Shown here piece after piece: positions 31,128-41,365 of a stretch of 64,000 nucleotides of DNA. The notes beneath the pieces were generated by a model. The model did no database searches. It worked only from the letters and a program-made list of their open reading frames with translations, and was not told the DNA's origin. The stretch's first letter is position 1, and each line of letters starts with the position of its first letter. Origin of the DNA: Halomonas sp. Y3 (GTDB taxonomy: Bacteria; Pseudomonadota; Gammaproteobacteria; Pseudomonadales; Halomonadaceae); contig NZ_CP099975.1 of NCBI RefSeq assembly GCF_024137965.1, positions 4,023,867 through 4,087,866 on the forward strand, given 5' to 3'. A program made the position numbers and the translations under genes.

Positions 31128-31904
31128 TTACAGCGACAGGCGCCGAATCAGTTCCTTGGCCAATACCCGATGGGCCTGGCTGCCCCGCGAGAAGCGGGCG
31201 TACTTGGTCACCGGCAGGCCGTGGCTGGGCGCCTCGGCGACCCGCACGTTGCGCGGAATGGTGGCCTTGAGCAGGGTGTCGCCGAAGTAGTCGCGCAGCT
31301 GCTTGGTGACGTCCCGGGTCAAGCTGTTGCGGGCATCGAACATGGTGCGCAGGATCCCGTAGACCTCGAGCCCGGGGTTCACGCTGTCCTTGATCTGCTC
31401 CACGGTATCCAGCAGCGCCGAGAGCCCCTCCAGGGCATAGAACTCGCACTGCAGCGGGATCAGCACGCCGTCCGCGGCGGTCAGGCCGTTGACGGTGAGC
31501 ATGTTGAGCGACGGCGGACAGTCGATCAGCACCACGTCGTACTCCCCGGCCACATCGGTCAGGGCCTTCTCCAGGCAGCGCTCCCGGCCGGCCTCGCGAT
31601 CGAGCAGCGCCACCTCGGCAGCGGTCAGGTCGCCATTGCCGGGCAGCAGCGCATAGCCCGCCTCGGGGCAGTCCAGGATCACCTCGGTGGCGCCGCGGTC
31701 GCCGAGCAGCACATCCAGCACGCTGCCGTCGAGCTCATGCTTGTCCACGCCGCTGCCCATGGTGGCATGGCCCTGGGGGTCGAGGTCCACCAGCAGCACG
31801 CGGCGATCCAGGGCCGCCAGGCTGGCGGCGAGATTGACCGCGGTGGTGGTCTTGCCGACGCCACCCTTCTGGTTGGTCAAGGCGATGATCTTGGTCACGG
31901 GCAA
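31128..31904 (-). CDS. parA: Chromosome-partitioning ATPase ParA (Soj)
   Basis: 258 residues. The deviant Walker A is NQKGGVGKTTTAVNLAASLA, followed by LLVDLDPQGHATMGSG and DVVLIDCPPSLNMLT. ParA forms ATP-dependent dimers on DNA and drives movement of ParB-parS complexes. It lies between rsmG (25-base gap) and parB, the conserved origin-proximal gidA-gidB-parA-parB order. Confidence 0.97.
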   Translation of the reverse strand: MPVTKIIALTNQKGGVGKTTTAVNLAASLAALDRRVLLVDLDPQGHATMGSGVDKHELDGSVLDVLLGDRGATEVILDCPEAGYALLPGNGDLTAAEVALLDREAGRERCLEKALTDVAGEYDVVLIDCPPSLNMLTVNGLTAADGVLIPLQCEFYALEGLSALLDTVEQIKDSVNPGLEVYGILRTMFDARNSLTRDVTKQLRDYFGDTLLKATIPRNVRVAEAPSHGLPVTKYARFSRGSQAHRVLAKELIRRLSL

Positions 31905-31929
31905 CTCCGTTGCGGGAAAACGCGGGTTG

Positions 31930-32580
31930 TCATGGGGCCGACCCGGCGGGCTGTCGCTCCAGCACCACCAGCAGGCGACTGCCGACCTCGAAGGGAACCT
32001 CCAGGGCGTGGTGGGCCACCGGCACCACCCCGTCCGGCACCCCGGCCAGCTCCTCCTCCACCGCCGGCCCCTTCATGGCCAGCCACTGCCCACCGGGTGC
32101 CACCAGCGGCAGGGTCAGGGAGACGAAATCGCCGAGACTGGCGAAGGCCCGGGAGATCACCTGATCGAAGCGTTCCTCAAAGGCCTCGACCCGCGCCTGC
32201 ACCGGCGTCACGTTGGTCAGCCCCAGCTCCATGACCGCCTGGCGCTGGAAACGCACCTTCTTGCCGTTGCTGTCGAGCAGGCTGACGGCAAGCTCGGGCC
32301 TGAGAATCGCCAGTACCAGGCCGGGAAAGCCAGGTCCGGCGCCCACATCGAGCAGGGTCGGCCCCGTCACGAAGGGCAGCACGGCGGCGCTGTCGAGCAG
32401 GTGGCGAGAGACCATCTCCTCGGGAGAGCGTATCGCGGTGAGGTTATAGGCGCGGTTCCACTTGTGCAACAGGCCCACCAGCCCGAGCAGCTGGCGGCGC
32501 TGCTCGGCATCCACCGCGATCCCCAGGCGTTCGAGCCCCTGGTCGAGGCTCACCTCCACCGCCGTATCGGATACCGTCAT
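31930..32580 (-). CDS. rsmG: 16S rRNA (guanine527-N7)-methyltransferase RsmG
   Basis: 216 residues. The SAM-binding motif is [18 protein letters not shown], preceded by the family segment [31 protein letters not shown]. It methylates G527 of 16S rRNA. The ATG overlaps the mnmG stop by four bases (ATGA), as is common for gidA-gidB. Confidence 0.97.
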   Translation of the reverse strand: MTVSDTAVEVSLDQGLERLGIAVDAEQRRQLLGLVGLLHKWNRAYNLTAIRSPEEMVSRHLLDSAAVLPFVTGPTLLDVGAGPGFPGLVLAILRPELAVSLLDSNGKKVRFQRQAVMELGLTNVTPVQARVEAFEERFDQVISRAFASLGDFVSLTLPLVAPGGQWLAMKGPAVEEELAGVPDGVVPVAHHALEVPFEVGSRLLVVLERQPAGSAP

Positions 32581-34481
32581 GCGCTGGCCGCCCTGTGGTC
32601 GTCGAGCAGGCGGCGCTTCTTCAGATGGATCAGCAGGATAGAGACCGCTGCCGGGGTGACCCCGGAAATACGCGAGGCCTGGGCCAGGGTAGCCGGTTTC
32701 GCCTCGGCCAGCTTCTGGCGGATCTCATGGGAGAGCCCCTCGACCCGGGAGTAGTCGAGATCCTCCGGCAGCGGCGTCGCCTCGTGGCGCTTGAGCCGGT
32801 CGATCTCTTCCTGCTGGCGGTCGATATAGCCCTGGTACTTGGCCTGGATCTGCACCTGCTCCGCCACGGACTCGTCCGTCACCGACTCGCCGTCGATGCC
32901 GGGCAGATCGGCCAGGTCCCGATAGCCGAGCTCCGGGCGCTTGAGCAGGTCCATCAGGCTGTACTCCCGGGAGAGCGGCTTGCCGGTCTTCGTCTCGACC
33001 GCCATCGCCGCCGTGGTGCCGGGCTGCACCCAGCAGGCACGGAGCCTAGCGCTCTCGCGCTCGATGGCCTCGCGCTTCTCGCCGAAGGCGGCCCAGCGGG
33101 TATCGTTCACCAGCCCCAGCTCGCGGCCCGCTTCGGTGAGGCGCAGATCGGCGTTGTCCTCGCGCAGCAGCAGCCGATATTCGGCCCGGGAGGTGAACAT
33201 CCGGTAGGGCTCCCGGGTGCCCAGGGTGATCAGGTCATCCACCAGCACGCCCAGGTAGGCCTCGTCGCGGCGCGGCCACCACGCCTCCAGCCCCTTGGCT
33301 CGGCGGGCGGCATTGAGCCCGGCCAGCAGGCCCTGGGCCCCGGCCTCCTCGTAGCCGGTGGTGCCGTTGATCTGCCCCGCGAAGAAGAGGTTGTGGATAA
33401 ATTTCGTCTCCAGGGAGTGCTTCAGGTCCCTGGGATCGAAGAAGTCGTACTCGATGGCGTAGCCGGGCCGGGTGATATGGGCGTTCTCCAGCCCCTTGAT
33501 GGAGCGCACTACCTCGAGCTGCACGTCGAAGGGCAGCGAGGTGGAGATGCCGTTGGGGTAGAGCTCATGGGTGTCCAGCCCTTCCGGCTCGATAAAGACC
33601 TGGTGGCTCGACTTGTCCGCGAAGCGGTGCACCTTGTCCTCGATGGAGGGGCAGTAGCGCGGCCCGATCCCTTCGATCACGCCGGAGTACATCGGCGAGC
33701 GGTCGAGGTTGGCGTGAATGATCTCGTGGGTGCGCTCGTTGGTATGGGCGATATGGCAACTCACCTGGCGAGGATGCTGCTCGCGCTTTCCCATGAACGA
33801 CATCACCGGCGTCGGGGTATCGCCTGGCTGCTCCTCGAGCTGCGAAAAGTCGAGGCTTCTCGCATCCAGCCTCGGGGGCGTGCCTGTCTTGAGGCGATCG
33901 ACCCTGAACGGCAGGGCGCGCAGGCGCTCGGCGAGACGATTGGCGGGCGGGTCACCCGCGCGGCCGCCGCGGCTCTGCTCGAGGCCGATATGGATCACGC
34001 CGCCGAGGAAGGTGCCGGTACACAGAACCACCGTCTCGCTCAGAAAGCGAATGCCGGTTTCGGTCGTCACGCCGCGGACCGAGTCCTGCTCCACGATCAG
34101 GTCGCCGGCAGCCTGCTGGAAGAGGGTCAGGTTGGGCTGATTCTCCAGCATGCCGCGGATGGCGGCCTTGTAGCGAACGCGGTCGGCCTGGGCACGGGTT
34201 GCTCTCACTGCCGGACCCTTGCGGGCATTGAGCGTGCGGAACTGGATACCGCCCAGATCGGTAGCAACGCCCATGGCACCGCCCAGGGCATCGATCTCCT
34301 TGACCAGATGGCTCTTGCCGATCCCGCCAATGGCGGGATTGCAGGACATCTGGCCCAGGGTCTCGATGTTGTGGGTCAAAAGCAGGGTCTGACAGCCCAT
34401 GCGAGCGGAGGCCAGGGCGGCTTCGGTTCCCGCATGGCCACCGCCGATGACGATGACGTCAAAGCGGTCGGGATAATCCAA
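32577..34481 (-). CDS. mnmG: tRNA uridine-5-carboxymethylaminomethyl modification enzyme MnmG
   Basis: 634 residues, full family length. The FAD-binding motif is [20 protein letters not shown]. The signature [29 protein letters not shown] and the C-terminal helical domain for MnmE and tRNA contact are present. With MnmE (also in this window, 59638-61005) it modifies wobble uridine 34. A promoter-like pair lies at 34542-34569, and a DnaA-box-rich gap lies beyond. A perfect DnaA box is inside the gene at 33392-33400. Confidence 0.97.
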   Translation of the reverse strand: MDYPDRFDVIVIGGGHAGTEAALASARMGCQTLLLTHNIETLGQMSCNPAIGGIGKSHLVKEIDALGGAMGVATDLGGIQFRTLNARKGPAVRATRAQADRVRYKAAIRGMLENQPNLTLFQQAAGDLIVEQDSVRGVTTETGIRFLSETVVLCTGTFLGGVIHIGLEQSRGGRAGDPPANRLAERLRALPFRVDRLKTGTPPRLDARSLDFSQLEEQPGDTPTPVMSFMGKREQHPRQVSCHIAHTNERTHEIIHANLDRSPMYSGVIEGIGPRYCPSIEDKVHRFADKSSHQVFIEPEGLDTHELYPNGISTSLPFDVQLEVVRSIKGLENAHITRPGYAIEYDFFDPRDLKHSLETKFIHNLFFAGQINGTTGYEEAGAQGLLAGLNAARRAKGLEAWWPRRDEAYLGVLVDDLITLGTREPYRMFTSRAEYRLLLREDNADLRLTEAGRELGLVNDTRWAAFGEKREAIERESARLRACWVQPGTTAAMAVETKTGKPLSREYSLMDLLKRPELGYRDLADLPGIDGESVTDESVAEQVQIQAKYQGYIDRQQEEIDRLKRHEATPLPEDLDYSRVEGLSHEIRQKLAEAKPATLAQASRISGVTPAAVSILLIHLKKRRLLDDHRAASA

Positions 34482-34541
34482 GGTGCACCTCGTTGGCGCC
34501 GTGGCGCCGTCTTGCAGACAGGGGATGGAATCAGCCCGGCA

Positions 34542-34569
34542 GTATAACGCCCCTGTGGGTAATCGTCAG
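34542..34569 (-). promoter_or_regulatory. Likely promoter of mnmG-rsmG-parAB
   Basis: Minus-strand CTGACG (34569-34564, four of six to TTGACA) and TTATAC (34547-34542) are 16 bases apart, about 60 bases before the mnmG ATG. Confidence 0.6.
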
Positions 34570-34609
34570 GGTTTTCCACACCCCGAGCGAGCGGCGAAGC
34601 ATCACTCTT

Positions 34610-34953
34610 CCCCTCTTAAATAGAAATAAAGAAGTATAAAGAGAAGTTCTGTTATGGTTGTAACTACTGGTGTGGATAAAAATCGTGGAAAACCAAACTT
34701 AACCATTTAAAATCAATTACTTATTGTGTTGAAGAAAAAGGGGATAAAGGGCAGGCAGGCTGCGTATACCCTGAAGCGAGGCTGTGGACAGAATGGCGAC
34801 TTGCCCACAGCGTGACTTTCCAACGGGTTGTCCACCGGCGGCTACCGCCCTTGTGCCCGCGCCTGTGAACAACCGGGCACCTTATCCACGAGCCCTGCGG
34901 TGACGGGGCCGGCAGCGGGAATTGGCGCTTCACGAAAATTTTCTATCCACAGG
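34610..34953. other. oriC: Candidate replication origin (oriC-like, AT-rich with DnaA-box cluster)
   Basis: Non-coding gap next to mnmG. About 34610-34740 is strikingly AT-rich in a GC-rich region, with several runs such as TTAAATAGAAATAAAG. One perfect DnaA box lies at 34671-34679 (TGTGGATAA). Two one-mismatch boxes lie at 34882-34890 (TTATCCACG) and 34943-34951 (CTATCCACA). Two-mismatch forms are near 34783, 34801, 34828 and 34864. The position beside mnmG matches oriC of enterobacteria, and parAB is close by. A competing candidate lies upstream of rpmH at the right edge. Confidence 0.6.
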
Positions 34954-34995
34954 CGAAAAAAAGCCCCTATCGGCGTCGACAGGGGCTTTTTTCGC
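34954..34995 (-). terminator. Intrinsic terminator of the amino-acid ABC transporter operon
   Basis: GCCCCT...AGGGGC stem (34963-34968 with 34981-34986), extended by A7 on one side and T6 on the other, with a 12-base loop. It lies 30 bases after the ATPase gene stop. Its A/T arms allow it to work in both directions and so shield the origin-like region. Confidence 0.88.
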
Positions 34996-35025
34996 TTGGG
35001 GGGCGAGCGTTTCGGACACAAGGGA

Positions 35026-35793
35026 TCAGTGCTTGAGCACCCTGGCCAGAAAGCTGCGGGTACGCTCGTCGGCGGGCCGGTCGAAGATCTTCTCCGGTGG
35101 CGCCTGCTCCGCGATCTCCCCCTTGTGGATGTAGATCACCCGGTCGGCGACCTCCCGGGCGAAGCCCATTTCGTGGGTGACGATGATCATCGTCATGCCC
35201 TCCCGGGCCAGCTCGCGCATGGCATCGAGAACCTCGCCGATCATCTCTGGGTCGAGTGCCGAGGTGGGCTCATCGAAGAGCATCAGGCGCGGCTCCATGG
35301 CCAGGGCGCGGGCCAGGGCCACGCGCTGCTGCTGGCCGCCGGAGAGCTGGCTGGGATACTTCCTGGCCTGGTCGCTGATGCCGACCCGCTCCAGCAGGCG
35401 TTCGGCGGTCTCCACGGCGTCTGCGCGGCTCCAGCCGCGCACCTTCATCGGAGCGAGGATGACGTTTTCCAGCACGCTGATATGGGGAAAGAGATTGAAC
35501 TGCTGGAAGACCATGCCGACCTCGGTGCGGATGCGCTGCAGGGCGCGACCGCTCTTGCCGTCGGGCAGCAGCTCGTTGCCGTCCACCTCGATATGGCCCG
35601 ACTGAAACTCTTCCAGGCCGTTGATGCAGCGAATCAGCGTCGACTTGCCGGAGCCGCTCGCCCCGATGATCACGACGACTTCGCCGGGGGTGACCGCAAG
35701 GTCGATCTCCTTGAGCACGTGCAGGCTGCCGAAGTGCTTGTTGACCTTCTCCATGCGCACGATGGGAGCGGTTGCGTTGGTGTTCTGTGTCAT
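35026..35793 (-). CDS. Polar amino-acid ABC transporter ATP-binding protein (GlnQ type)
   Basis: 255 residues. Walker A is [15 protein letters not shown], then [18 protein letters not shown] (typical of GlnQ/ArtP/HisP), [30 protein letters not shown] and [14 protein letters not shown]. It energises import by the adjacent permease and binding protein. It is last in the three-gene operon and is followed by a strong terminator. The substrate is a polar amino acid, most likely glutamine or a related one. Confidence 0.95.
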   Translation of the reverse strand: MTQNTNATAPIVRMEKVNKHFGSLHVLKEIDLAVTPGEVVVIIGASGSGKSTLIRCINGLEEFQSGHIEVDGNELLPDGKSGRALQRIRTEVGMVFQQFNLFPHISVLENVILAPMKVRGWSRADAVETAERLLERVGISDQARKYPSQLSGGQQQRVALARALAMEPRLMLFDEPTSALDPEMIGEVLDAMRELAREGMTMIIVTHEMGFAREVADRVIYIHKGEIAEQAPPEKIFDRPADERTRSFLARVLKH

Positions 35794-35806
35794 GAATGGG
35801 CTCCCT

Positions 35807-36478
35807 TTATTGACCGACCAGGCCGCGCTTTTCGAGCTGGCGAAGCAGCAGCGACAGGCTCCAGGTGATGGCCAGATACATCAGGGCCACCATGAAGTAG
35901 ACCTCCAGGGCGGTGAAGGTGGTGGCGATATAGATCTGCCCCTGGCGAACCAGCTCGCCGACGCCGATCACCGAGAACAGCGAGGTGTCCTTGATGCTGA
36001 TGATGCCCTGGTTGCCCAGGGGCGGAATCATGCGCCGGAAGGCCTGGGGCCAGATCACGTAGCGGAAGGCCTGGGTGCGGGAGAGGCCCAGCGACAGCGC
36101 CGCCTCACGCTGGCCGCGCTCGATGGACTGCACGCCGCCGCGTACTACCTCGGAGATGTAGGCGCCGGAGTTGACCGCGATGGCGGCGATGCCGGCGGTG
36201 AGGGCGTTGATGGGACCGCCGAGCAGCTGGGGCAGGCCGTAGAAGATGAAGAGCACCTGAACCAGGATGGGGGTGCCGCGGAATACCTCGATATAGAGGA
36301 TGGCCGGCAGGCGCAGCAGGCGCGACGGGCTGATGCGCATCAGTCCGAAGACGATGCCGATGACAAAGCCGATGGCCAGCCCGCCGAAGGAGATCAGCAG
36401 GGTCCAGGGAATGCCCGGCAGCAGGTGGGGTATCGAGCGGAATGCCGCCGCCCAGTCGAATTGAAAGGTCACGTCCAC
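35807..36478 (-). CDS. Polar amino-acid ABC transporter permease (HisM/GlnP family)
   Basis: 223 residues with about five membrane helices. The EAA motif is [38 protein letters not shown] and the family segment [21 protein letters not shown] is conserved. No second permease is present, so the transporter probably uses a homodimer as GlnP does. It starts 111 bases after the binding-protein gene, and that gap contains two strong stem-loops. Confidence 0.95.
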   Translation of the reverse strand: MDVTFQFDWAAAFRSIPHLLPGIPWTLLISFGGLAIGFVIGIVFGLMRISPSRLLRLPAILYIEVFRGTPILVQVLFIFYGLPQLLGGPINALTAGIAAIAVNSGAYISEVVRGGVQSIERGQREAALSLGLSRTQAFRYVIWPQAFRRMIPPLGNQGIISIKDTSLFSVIGVGELVRQGQIYIATTFTALEVYFMVALMYLAITWSLSLLLRQLEKRGLVGQ

Positions 36479-36508
36479 GGGCGTTTCTCCGGGATGGCTG
36501 GGAACGAG

Positions 36509-36570
36509 GCGGGGCCGGGAGGTGCTACCGCCCGGCCCCGCTGGTCAGCTCGCCGCTGGCAGGCGGCGAG
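36509..36570 (-). promoter_or_regulatory. Two tandem stem-loops between binding-protein and permease genes
   Basis: An 11-bp perfect stem (36509-36519 with 36531-36541) and an 8-bp perfect stem (36549-36556 with 36563-36570) lie back to back after the binding-protein stop. Neither has a T-tract. Such hairpins often partially terminate or protect the upstream mRNA so that the binding protein is made in excess. Confidence 0.7.
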
Positions 36571-36589
36571 GAGTCAGGTCAAGGGCGCT

Positions 36590-37378
36590 TCACTCCTCGG
36601 AGGGCGCCTCGCCGAACCACTTCTCGTAGATCTCGGCATAGGTGCCATCCTCGTGCATCTCGGCCAGGGCCTCGTTGACCGGCTCGACCCTCTGGCTTCC
36701 CTTGTGGAAGACGATGCCGTACTGCTGGCCCTCGTAGAGCGGACCGACCACCTTGGTACGCCCTTCGCCGCGGGTCTGGGAGAAGTAGGCGACGTTGGGG
36801 GCATCGTAGAAGGCCGCATCCACGTTGCGGCCGAGCAGCGCCATGTACATGTCGCTGTTGCCCGGGTAGGGGGTGATGTCGGCGCGATCGCCGAGCTGCT
36901 CCTGGAGGAAGTCGTAGCTGGTGGAGCCGATGCGGGTGGCGATGGACATGCCCTCGAGATCCTCGAGGGTCTCGACGCTGTCGTTGTCGGCGCGCACGAT
37001 GATCTGCAGGCCGGAGTCGTAGTAGGGGTCCGAGAAGTCGACGATCTGGGCGCGCTCCTCGGTGATGGTCACGCCGGCGATGGCGATCTCCTGACTGCCG
37101 GTCTGCACGGCGGGAATGATGCCGGCGAACTCCATGGTGGTCAGGTTGATCTCGAAGCCGGCGCGCTCGGCCACCTCGTTGATGATGTCCATGTCGAAGC
37201 CGATCATCTCGCCGGTCTCGGGATCCATCATCTCGAAGGGCACGAAGCTTGGGTCGGTGACCACGTTGACGCGGGGCGTATCGGCCAGCGCCGAACCGGC
37301 CGCGCCAAGGCCCAGCGCCAGGGCGGCAGCCAGTGCAGTTTGCTTCAGGAAGGGTGATGCACAAGCGGATCTTTTCAT
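36590..37378 (-). CDS. Amino-acid ABC transporter substrate-binding protein (family 3, GlnH-like)
   Basis: 262 residues from the ATG at 37378 (GGGGA five bases upstream). A Sec signal peptide ends near GAAGSALA. The mature part matches SBP family 3: DPSFVPFEMMDPETGEMIGFDMDIINEVAERAG at the start, IAIAGVTITEERAQIVDFSDPYYDSG and RIGSTSYDFLQEQL. The Arg and Asp pattern contacting the amino-acid backbone is recognisable, but side-chain specificity is not. It is the first gene of the operon. Confidence 0.94.
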   Translation of the reverse strand: MKRSACASPFLKQTALAAALALGLGAAGSALADTPRVNVVTDPSFVPFEMMDPETGEMIGFDMDIINEVAERAGFEINLTTMEFAGIIPAVQTGSQEIAIAGVTITEERAQIVDFSDPYYDSGLQIIVRADNDSVETLEDLEGMSIATRIGSTSYDFLQEQLGDRADITPYPGNSDMYMALLGRNVDAAFYDAPNVAYFSQTRGEGRTKVVGPLYEGQQYGIVFHKGSQRVEPVNEALAEMHEDGTYAEIYEKWFGEAPSEE

Positions 37379-37495
37379 GAGATTCCCCGTTATTGAGTCT
37401 TTATCTGGTGGGTCTCGCCTCTTCAACCTTGGCGAGAATGCCCCAGAGCGTCAAGTCGGGGGATTTCACGGTTCTCGGCAGCCCGCGGGGCGTCC

Positions 37496-37849
37496 CTAGA
37501 CCATGAAGGAGGCGCCGCAGCCGCAGGTGGTGGTGGCATTGGGGTTCTGGACCAGGAAGCGGGCGCCGGCCAGGCCCTCCTCGAAGTCCACGGTGGAACC
37601 CACCAGGTACTGGTAGGAGAGCGGGTCCACCACCAGGGCGACGTCGCCGAACTCGATGACGGTATCGTCTTCGGCGACCTCCTCGGCGAAGTCGAAGCCG
37701 TACTGGAAGCCGGAGCAGCCGCCACCGGTGACGTAGACGCGCAGCTTGAGCTGGCTGTTGCCCTCCTCCTCGACCAGCGACCGGAGCCTTGCCCGGGCAC
37801 TGTCGGAGAGCAGCAGGGGGGTGGGAACAAAGGATTCGGCACCGCTCAT
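37496..37849 (-). CDS. erpA: Iron-sulfur cluster insertion protein ErpA
   Basis: 117 residues from the ATG at 37849 (GGGAG six bases upstream). The A-type carrier signature is complete: the three ligand cysteines in [11 protein letters not shown] and TTCGCGASF, with [22 protein letters not shown] between. ErpA passes [4Fe-4S] clusters to targets including the isoprenoid enzymes IspG and IspH. It is followed on the plus-strand map by argC on the same strand, a neighbour pair common in pseudomonads and halomonads. Confidence 0.96.
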   Translation of the reverse strand: MSGAESFVPTPLLLSDSARARLRSLVEEEGNSQLKLRVYVTGGGCSGFQYGFDFAEEVAEDDTVIEFGDVALVVDPLSYQYLVGSTVDFEEGLAGARFLVQNPNATTTCGCGASFMV

Positions 37850-37951
37850 GGAGAGCTCCCTCGAGGGAAATGGAGAAGTCGACCCGTCATTATCCCCAAT
37901 CCCCAGCAAAAGGGTCAACTTTTGCCGGGGAGGCGCCCTGTCGAACTGGCC

Positions 37952-38986
37952 TCAGGGCATCAGCGCTGGAGCCTCGAGGCCGGCGTTCTCGGCGAAGCCG
38001 AACATCAGGTTGAGGTTCTGGATCGCCTGGCCGGAGGCGCCCTTGACCAGGTTATCGATCACCGCGAGCACCACCACGGTGTCGCCGTTGCCCGGGCGGT
38101 GCACGGCGATGCGGCAGAGATTCGCCCCCTTGACGCTGCGGGTCTCCGGGTGGCTGCCGGCGGGCATGACGTCGACGAAGGGCTCCTCGGCGAAGCGCTG
38201 CTCGAAGAGCGCCTGGAGGTCTCCCGGCTCGCCGACGAGACGCCCGTAGAGAGTGGCGTGGATGCCGCGGATCATCGGCGTCAGGTGGGGGACGAAGGTG
38301 AGCCCCACCGGCGCGCCGGCGGCATCGCCGAGGCCCTGGCGGATCTCCGGCAGGTGGCGGTGGCCGGCGGCGCCGTAGGCCTTCATGGACTCGCTGGCCT
38401 CGGCCATCAGCGAAGGCACCTTGGCGCCGCGACCTGCCCCGGTCACCCCGGACTTGCAGTCGGCGATGATATGCCCGGCATCGATCAGCCCCGCCTCCAG
38501 CAGCGGCAGCAGGCCGAGCTGCACGGCGGTGGGGTAGCAGCCGGGTACGGCGATCAGCCGCGCCTGGCGGATCCTGTCGCGGTTGACCTCGGGCAGGCCG
38601 TAGACCGCCTCCTCCAGCAGGGCCGGGGCGCCATGGGGCTGGCCGTACCACTCGGCCCACTCCTCGGCGTCGCGCAGGCGGAAGTCCGCGGAGAGGTCGA
38701 TCACCCGGGTGCCGCGCTCGAGCAGATCAAAGGCCAGGGCGTGGGCCACGCCGTGGGGGGTGGCGAAGAAGACGGCGTCGCAGGCGCCCAGGCGTTCGGC
38801 ATCGGGCTCGCTGAAGGCCAGGGTGTCGTAGTGGCCGCGCAGGTTGGGGTAGAGGTCACAGACGCGCACGCCCGCCTCGGAGCGGGAGGTGATGGCCTCC
38901 ACCTCGACTTCGGGGTGCTGGGCCAGCAGCCTGAGCAGTTCGACGCCGGTATATCCGGTGCCGCCGACGATTCCGACCTTGATCAC
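37952..38986 (-). CDS. argC: N-acetyl-gamma-glutamyl-phosphate reductase ArgC
   Basis: 344 residues from a GTG at 38986 preceded by a perfect AGGAGG five bases away. The NADP-binding start is [21 protein letters not shown] and the catalytic Cys lies in [17 protein letters not shown]. It catalyses the third step of arginine synthesis from glutamate. The length equals the family norm. A hundred bases separate it from erpA. Confidence 0.97.
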   Translation of the reverse strand: MIKVGIVGGTGYTGVELLRLLAQHPEVEVEAITSRSEAGVRVCDLYPNLRGHYDTLAFSEPDAERLGACDAVFFATPHGVAHALAFDLLERGTRVIDLSADFRLRDAEEWAEWYGQPHGAPALLEEAVYGLPEVNRDRIRQARLIAVPGCYPTAVQLGLLPLLEAGLIDAGHIIADCKSGVTGAGRGAKVPSLMAEASESMKAYGAAGHRHLPEIRQGLGDAAGAPVGLTFVPHLTPMIRGIHATLYGRLVGEPGDLQALFEQRFAEEPFVDVMPAGSHPETRSVKGANLCRIAVHRPGNGDTVVVLAVIDNLVKGASGQAIQNLNLMFGFAENAGLEAPALMP

Positions 38987-39099
38987 GTTGACCTCCTTCC
39001 GCTTGGCTCTGGGCTGGGCTCGGTTATGACGAATATGATACACAAGAAGGCGGGGGCCGACCCAGCCGGCTCCGTCACTGGTCGAACAGGAATTTCGCC

Positions 39100-40878
39100 G
39101 TGCCGCGTTTCTCACTGCCGGACCTCAGCCTGGAGGGCTTCCGCCAGCGCCTGGCCAGCGTCGATGCCCTGCCCCAGCTCTGCGTGCTGGGCGTGGTGTC
39201 GGGGCTGATCACCGGTGGCTTCATGGTCGGCTTCCGGCTGCTGATCGATCTTGGCGCCCTGGCCTTCATGCCCGGCGGCGACCCCGAGGCCTTCGAGGGG
39301 CTCTCGCCCCAGGTGCGCTCGGCCCTGCCGATCCTGGCGGTCATCATCGTCGGTATCTTCCTGTGGCGTCAGCCGGAGAAGGCCCGCAAGCTGGGCGTCG
39401 GCCATGTGATGGAGCGTCTGACCTACCACCAGGGACGCTTTCCCCTGCGCAATTGGCTCAATCAGTGGTGGGTCGGCGTGGTCACGGTGCTGGGCGGGCT
39501 CTCCGCCGGCCGCGAGGGCCCGGCGATCCACCTGGGGGCGGCCGCCTCCAGCGGCCTCGGCCAGCAGCTGCGCCTCCCCCACAACAGCCTGCGGGTGCTG
39601 GTGGCCTGCGGCACCGCCGCCGGCATCTCCGCCTCCTTCAACACGCCCATCGCCGGGGTCATCTTCGCCATGGAAGTGGTGATGATGGAGTACACCATCG
39701 CCGGCTTCATGCCGGTGATTCTGGCCTCCACCATGGGGGCGGTGGTGGCCCAGCTGGTCTACGGCTCTGAGCCGGCCTTCCAGGTGCCCACGGTGAGTCT
39801 GGGTTCCCTTTCCAACCTGCCCTGGCTGGTGGTATCGGCGCTGGTGATCGGCCTGCTGGCGGGACTCTTCATCCATCTGGCCCGCAGCGACTGGATTCGC
39901 CGGCTGCCGGTCGCGCTGCGGCTGGCGCTGGTGGCGGTGGCGACCGCCGGGGTGGCCTGGTGGTACCCGGAGGTGCAGGGGATCGGCTATGACAGCCTGG
40001 AAGCCTCGCTGACCGGCGACCTGGCGGTGGACGTGCTGCTGGCGCTGGTGGCGGCCAAGCTGCTGCTCACGGCGATCACCGTGGCCAGCGGCATTCCCAT
40101 CGGCATCATCGGCCCGGTGCTGGTGATCGGGGCCGCGGCGGGGGCGCTGATGGGGCTGCTGGGCGGCTGGATCTGGCCCGGGCAGGGCGCCGAGCCGGGC
40201 GTCTACGCCATGCTCGGCATGGCGGCGATGATGGGGGCGGTGCTGCAGGCACCGCTGGCGGCGCTGATGGCCCTGCTGGAGCTGACCCATAACCCCAACA
40301 TCATCCTCCCCGGCATGCTGGCGGTGGTGGTCTCCTGTCTCACCTCGCGCCAGCTCTGCCGCTGCGATGGCTTCTTTATCAGCGCGACCCGCCAGGGCCT
40401 GCACCCGCTGCAGCAGCCGCTGATGCAGGCGCTCTCCCGGGTGTCGGTGCCGGCGGTGATGGAGCGCAGCCTGGAGCGCACGCCGCGCATGGTGACCCGG
40501 GAGCGCGCTCGGGCCCTCCTGGCGCGCAACCCGATCTGGATCCTTATCGAGCGCTCCAGCGATGACAAGCCGGCACTGGCGCTCAAGGCGGCGGACCTGG
40601 CGCGCTGGCTGATGGAGGTCGAGTCGGCGCCGCCGTCGGATGAGGCCGGCGGCGAGGGCGAAGACGCGGAACTCATCGACCTGCTGGAGATCCCCGGCCT
40701 GCGCCTGGAACTGGCGCCCATTCACCTGCAGGCGACCCTCTCCGAGGCCTTCGAGCGGCTCAATGACCAGGCGGTGGATGCCCTCTACGTCGAGCATGGC
40801 AACCGCCCGAAACAGAAGCGGATTTCCGGTATCATCACGCGGGGCGCCATCGAGCGGTACTATCGCTTCAGCGAGTGA
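39100..40878 (+). CDS. CLC-family chloride channel/transporter with C-terminal CBS pair
   Basis: 592 residues from a GTG. The membrane domain (about 20-430) has the CLC motif [12 protein letters not shown] with the gating Glu and a [16 protein letters not shown] segment corresponding to the second anion-site motif. The first selectivity motif, GSGIPE in canonical CLCs, reads GVGHV here. The C-terminal 150 residues carry a CBS-like regulatory part ending [14 protein letters not shown]. It conducts or exchanges anions across the inner membrane; channel versus antiporter cannot be decided by eye. It heads a plus-strand run with hemJ and thiD. Confidence 0.92.
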   Translation: MPRFSLPDLSLEGFRQRLASVDALPQLCVLGVVSGLITGGFMVGFRLLIDLGALAFMPGGDPEAFEGLSPQVRSALPILAVIIVGIFLWRQPEKARKLGVGHVMERLTYHQGRFPLRNWLNQWWVGVVTVLGGLSAGREGPAIHLGAAASSGLGQQLRLPHNSLRVLVACGTAAGISASFNTPIAGVIFAMEVVMMEYTIAGFMPVILASTMGAVVAQLVYGSEPAFQVPTVSLGSLSNLPWLVVSALVIGLLAGLFIHLARSDWIRRLPVALRLALVAVATAGVAWWYPEVQGIGYDSLEASLTGDLAVDVLLALVAAKLLLTAITVASGIPIGIIGPVLVIGAAAGALMGLLGGWIWPGQGAEPGVYAMLGMAAMMGAVLQAPLAALMALLELTHNPNIILPGMLAVVVSCLTSRQLCRCDGFFISATRQGLHPLQQPLMQALSRVSVPAVMERSLERTPRMVTRERARALLARNPIWILIERSSDDKPALALKAADLARWLMEVESAPPSDEAGGEGEDAELIDLLEIPGLRLELAPIHLQATLSEAFERLNDQAVDALYVEHGNRPKQKRISGIITRGAIERYYRFSE

Positions 40879-40933
40879 CCCTTGCCGCGGCCCCGCCCCC
40901 TGTTCTCAGCCACTCTTCCTGCCAGGAGCGTTC

Positions 40934-41365
40934 ATGTATCTCTGGATCAAGGCACTGCACCTGATTGCCATGGTGACCTGGTTCGCCGCCCTCTTCTATC
41001 TGCCGCGCCTCTACGTCTACCACGCCATGGCGCGGGATCGCGGCGAGCAGCAGGCCATCGATCACTTCCTGGTCATGGAGCGCAAGCTCTACCGGGGGAT
41101 CATGACACCCTCGATGATCGCCGTGCTGCTCTTCGGTGGCTGGATGCTCTACCTGATGCCCTTCTGGCTGAGCCAGGGCTGGCTGCATGCCAAGCTGCTG
41201 CTGGTGGCGCTGCTGGTGGCCTACCATCATGTCTGCCTGATCTACCTCAAGCAGCTGCGCGACGGCCGCTGCACCAAGAGCCACGTCTTCTTCCGCTGGT
41301 TCAATGAGCTCCCGGTGATTGCCCTGCTGATCATCATCTTCCTCGCCGTGCTCAAGCCCTTCTGA
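40934..41365 (+). CDS. hemJ: Protoporphyrinogen IX oxidase HemJ
   Basis: 143 residues from the ATG at 40934 (AGGAG six bases upstream). There are four membrane helices, an early His in IKALHLIAMVTWFAALFYLPRLYVYH, and the family pattern SQGWLHAKLLLVALLVAYH. HemJ is the non-homologous protoporphyrinogen oxidase used by many proteobacteria lacking HemG and HemY. Two other tetrapyrrole-linked genes, hemL (42328) and hemW (56735), are in the window. It overlaps thiD by one base (TGATG). Confidence 0.95.
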   Translation: MYLWIKALHLIAMVTWFAALFYLPRLYVYHAMARDRGEQQAIDHFLVMERKLYRGIMTPSMIAVLLFGGWMLYLMPFWLSQGWLHAKLLLVALLVAYHHVCLIYLKQLRDGRCTKSHVFFRWFNELPVIALLIIIFLAVLKPF

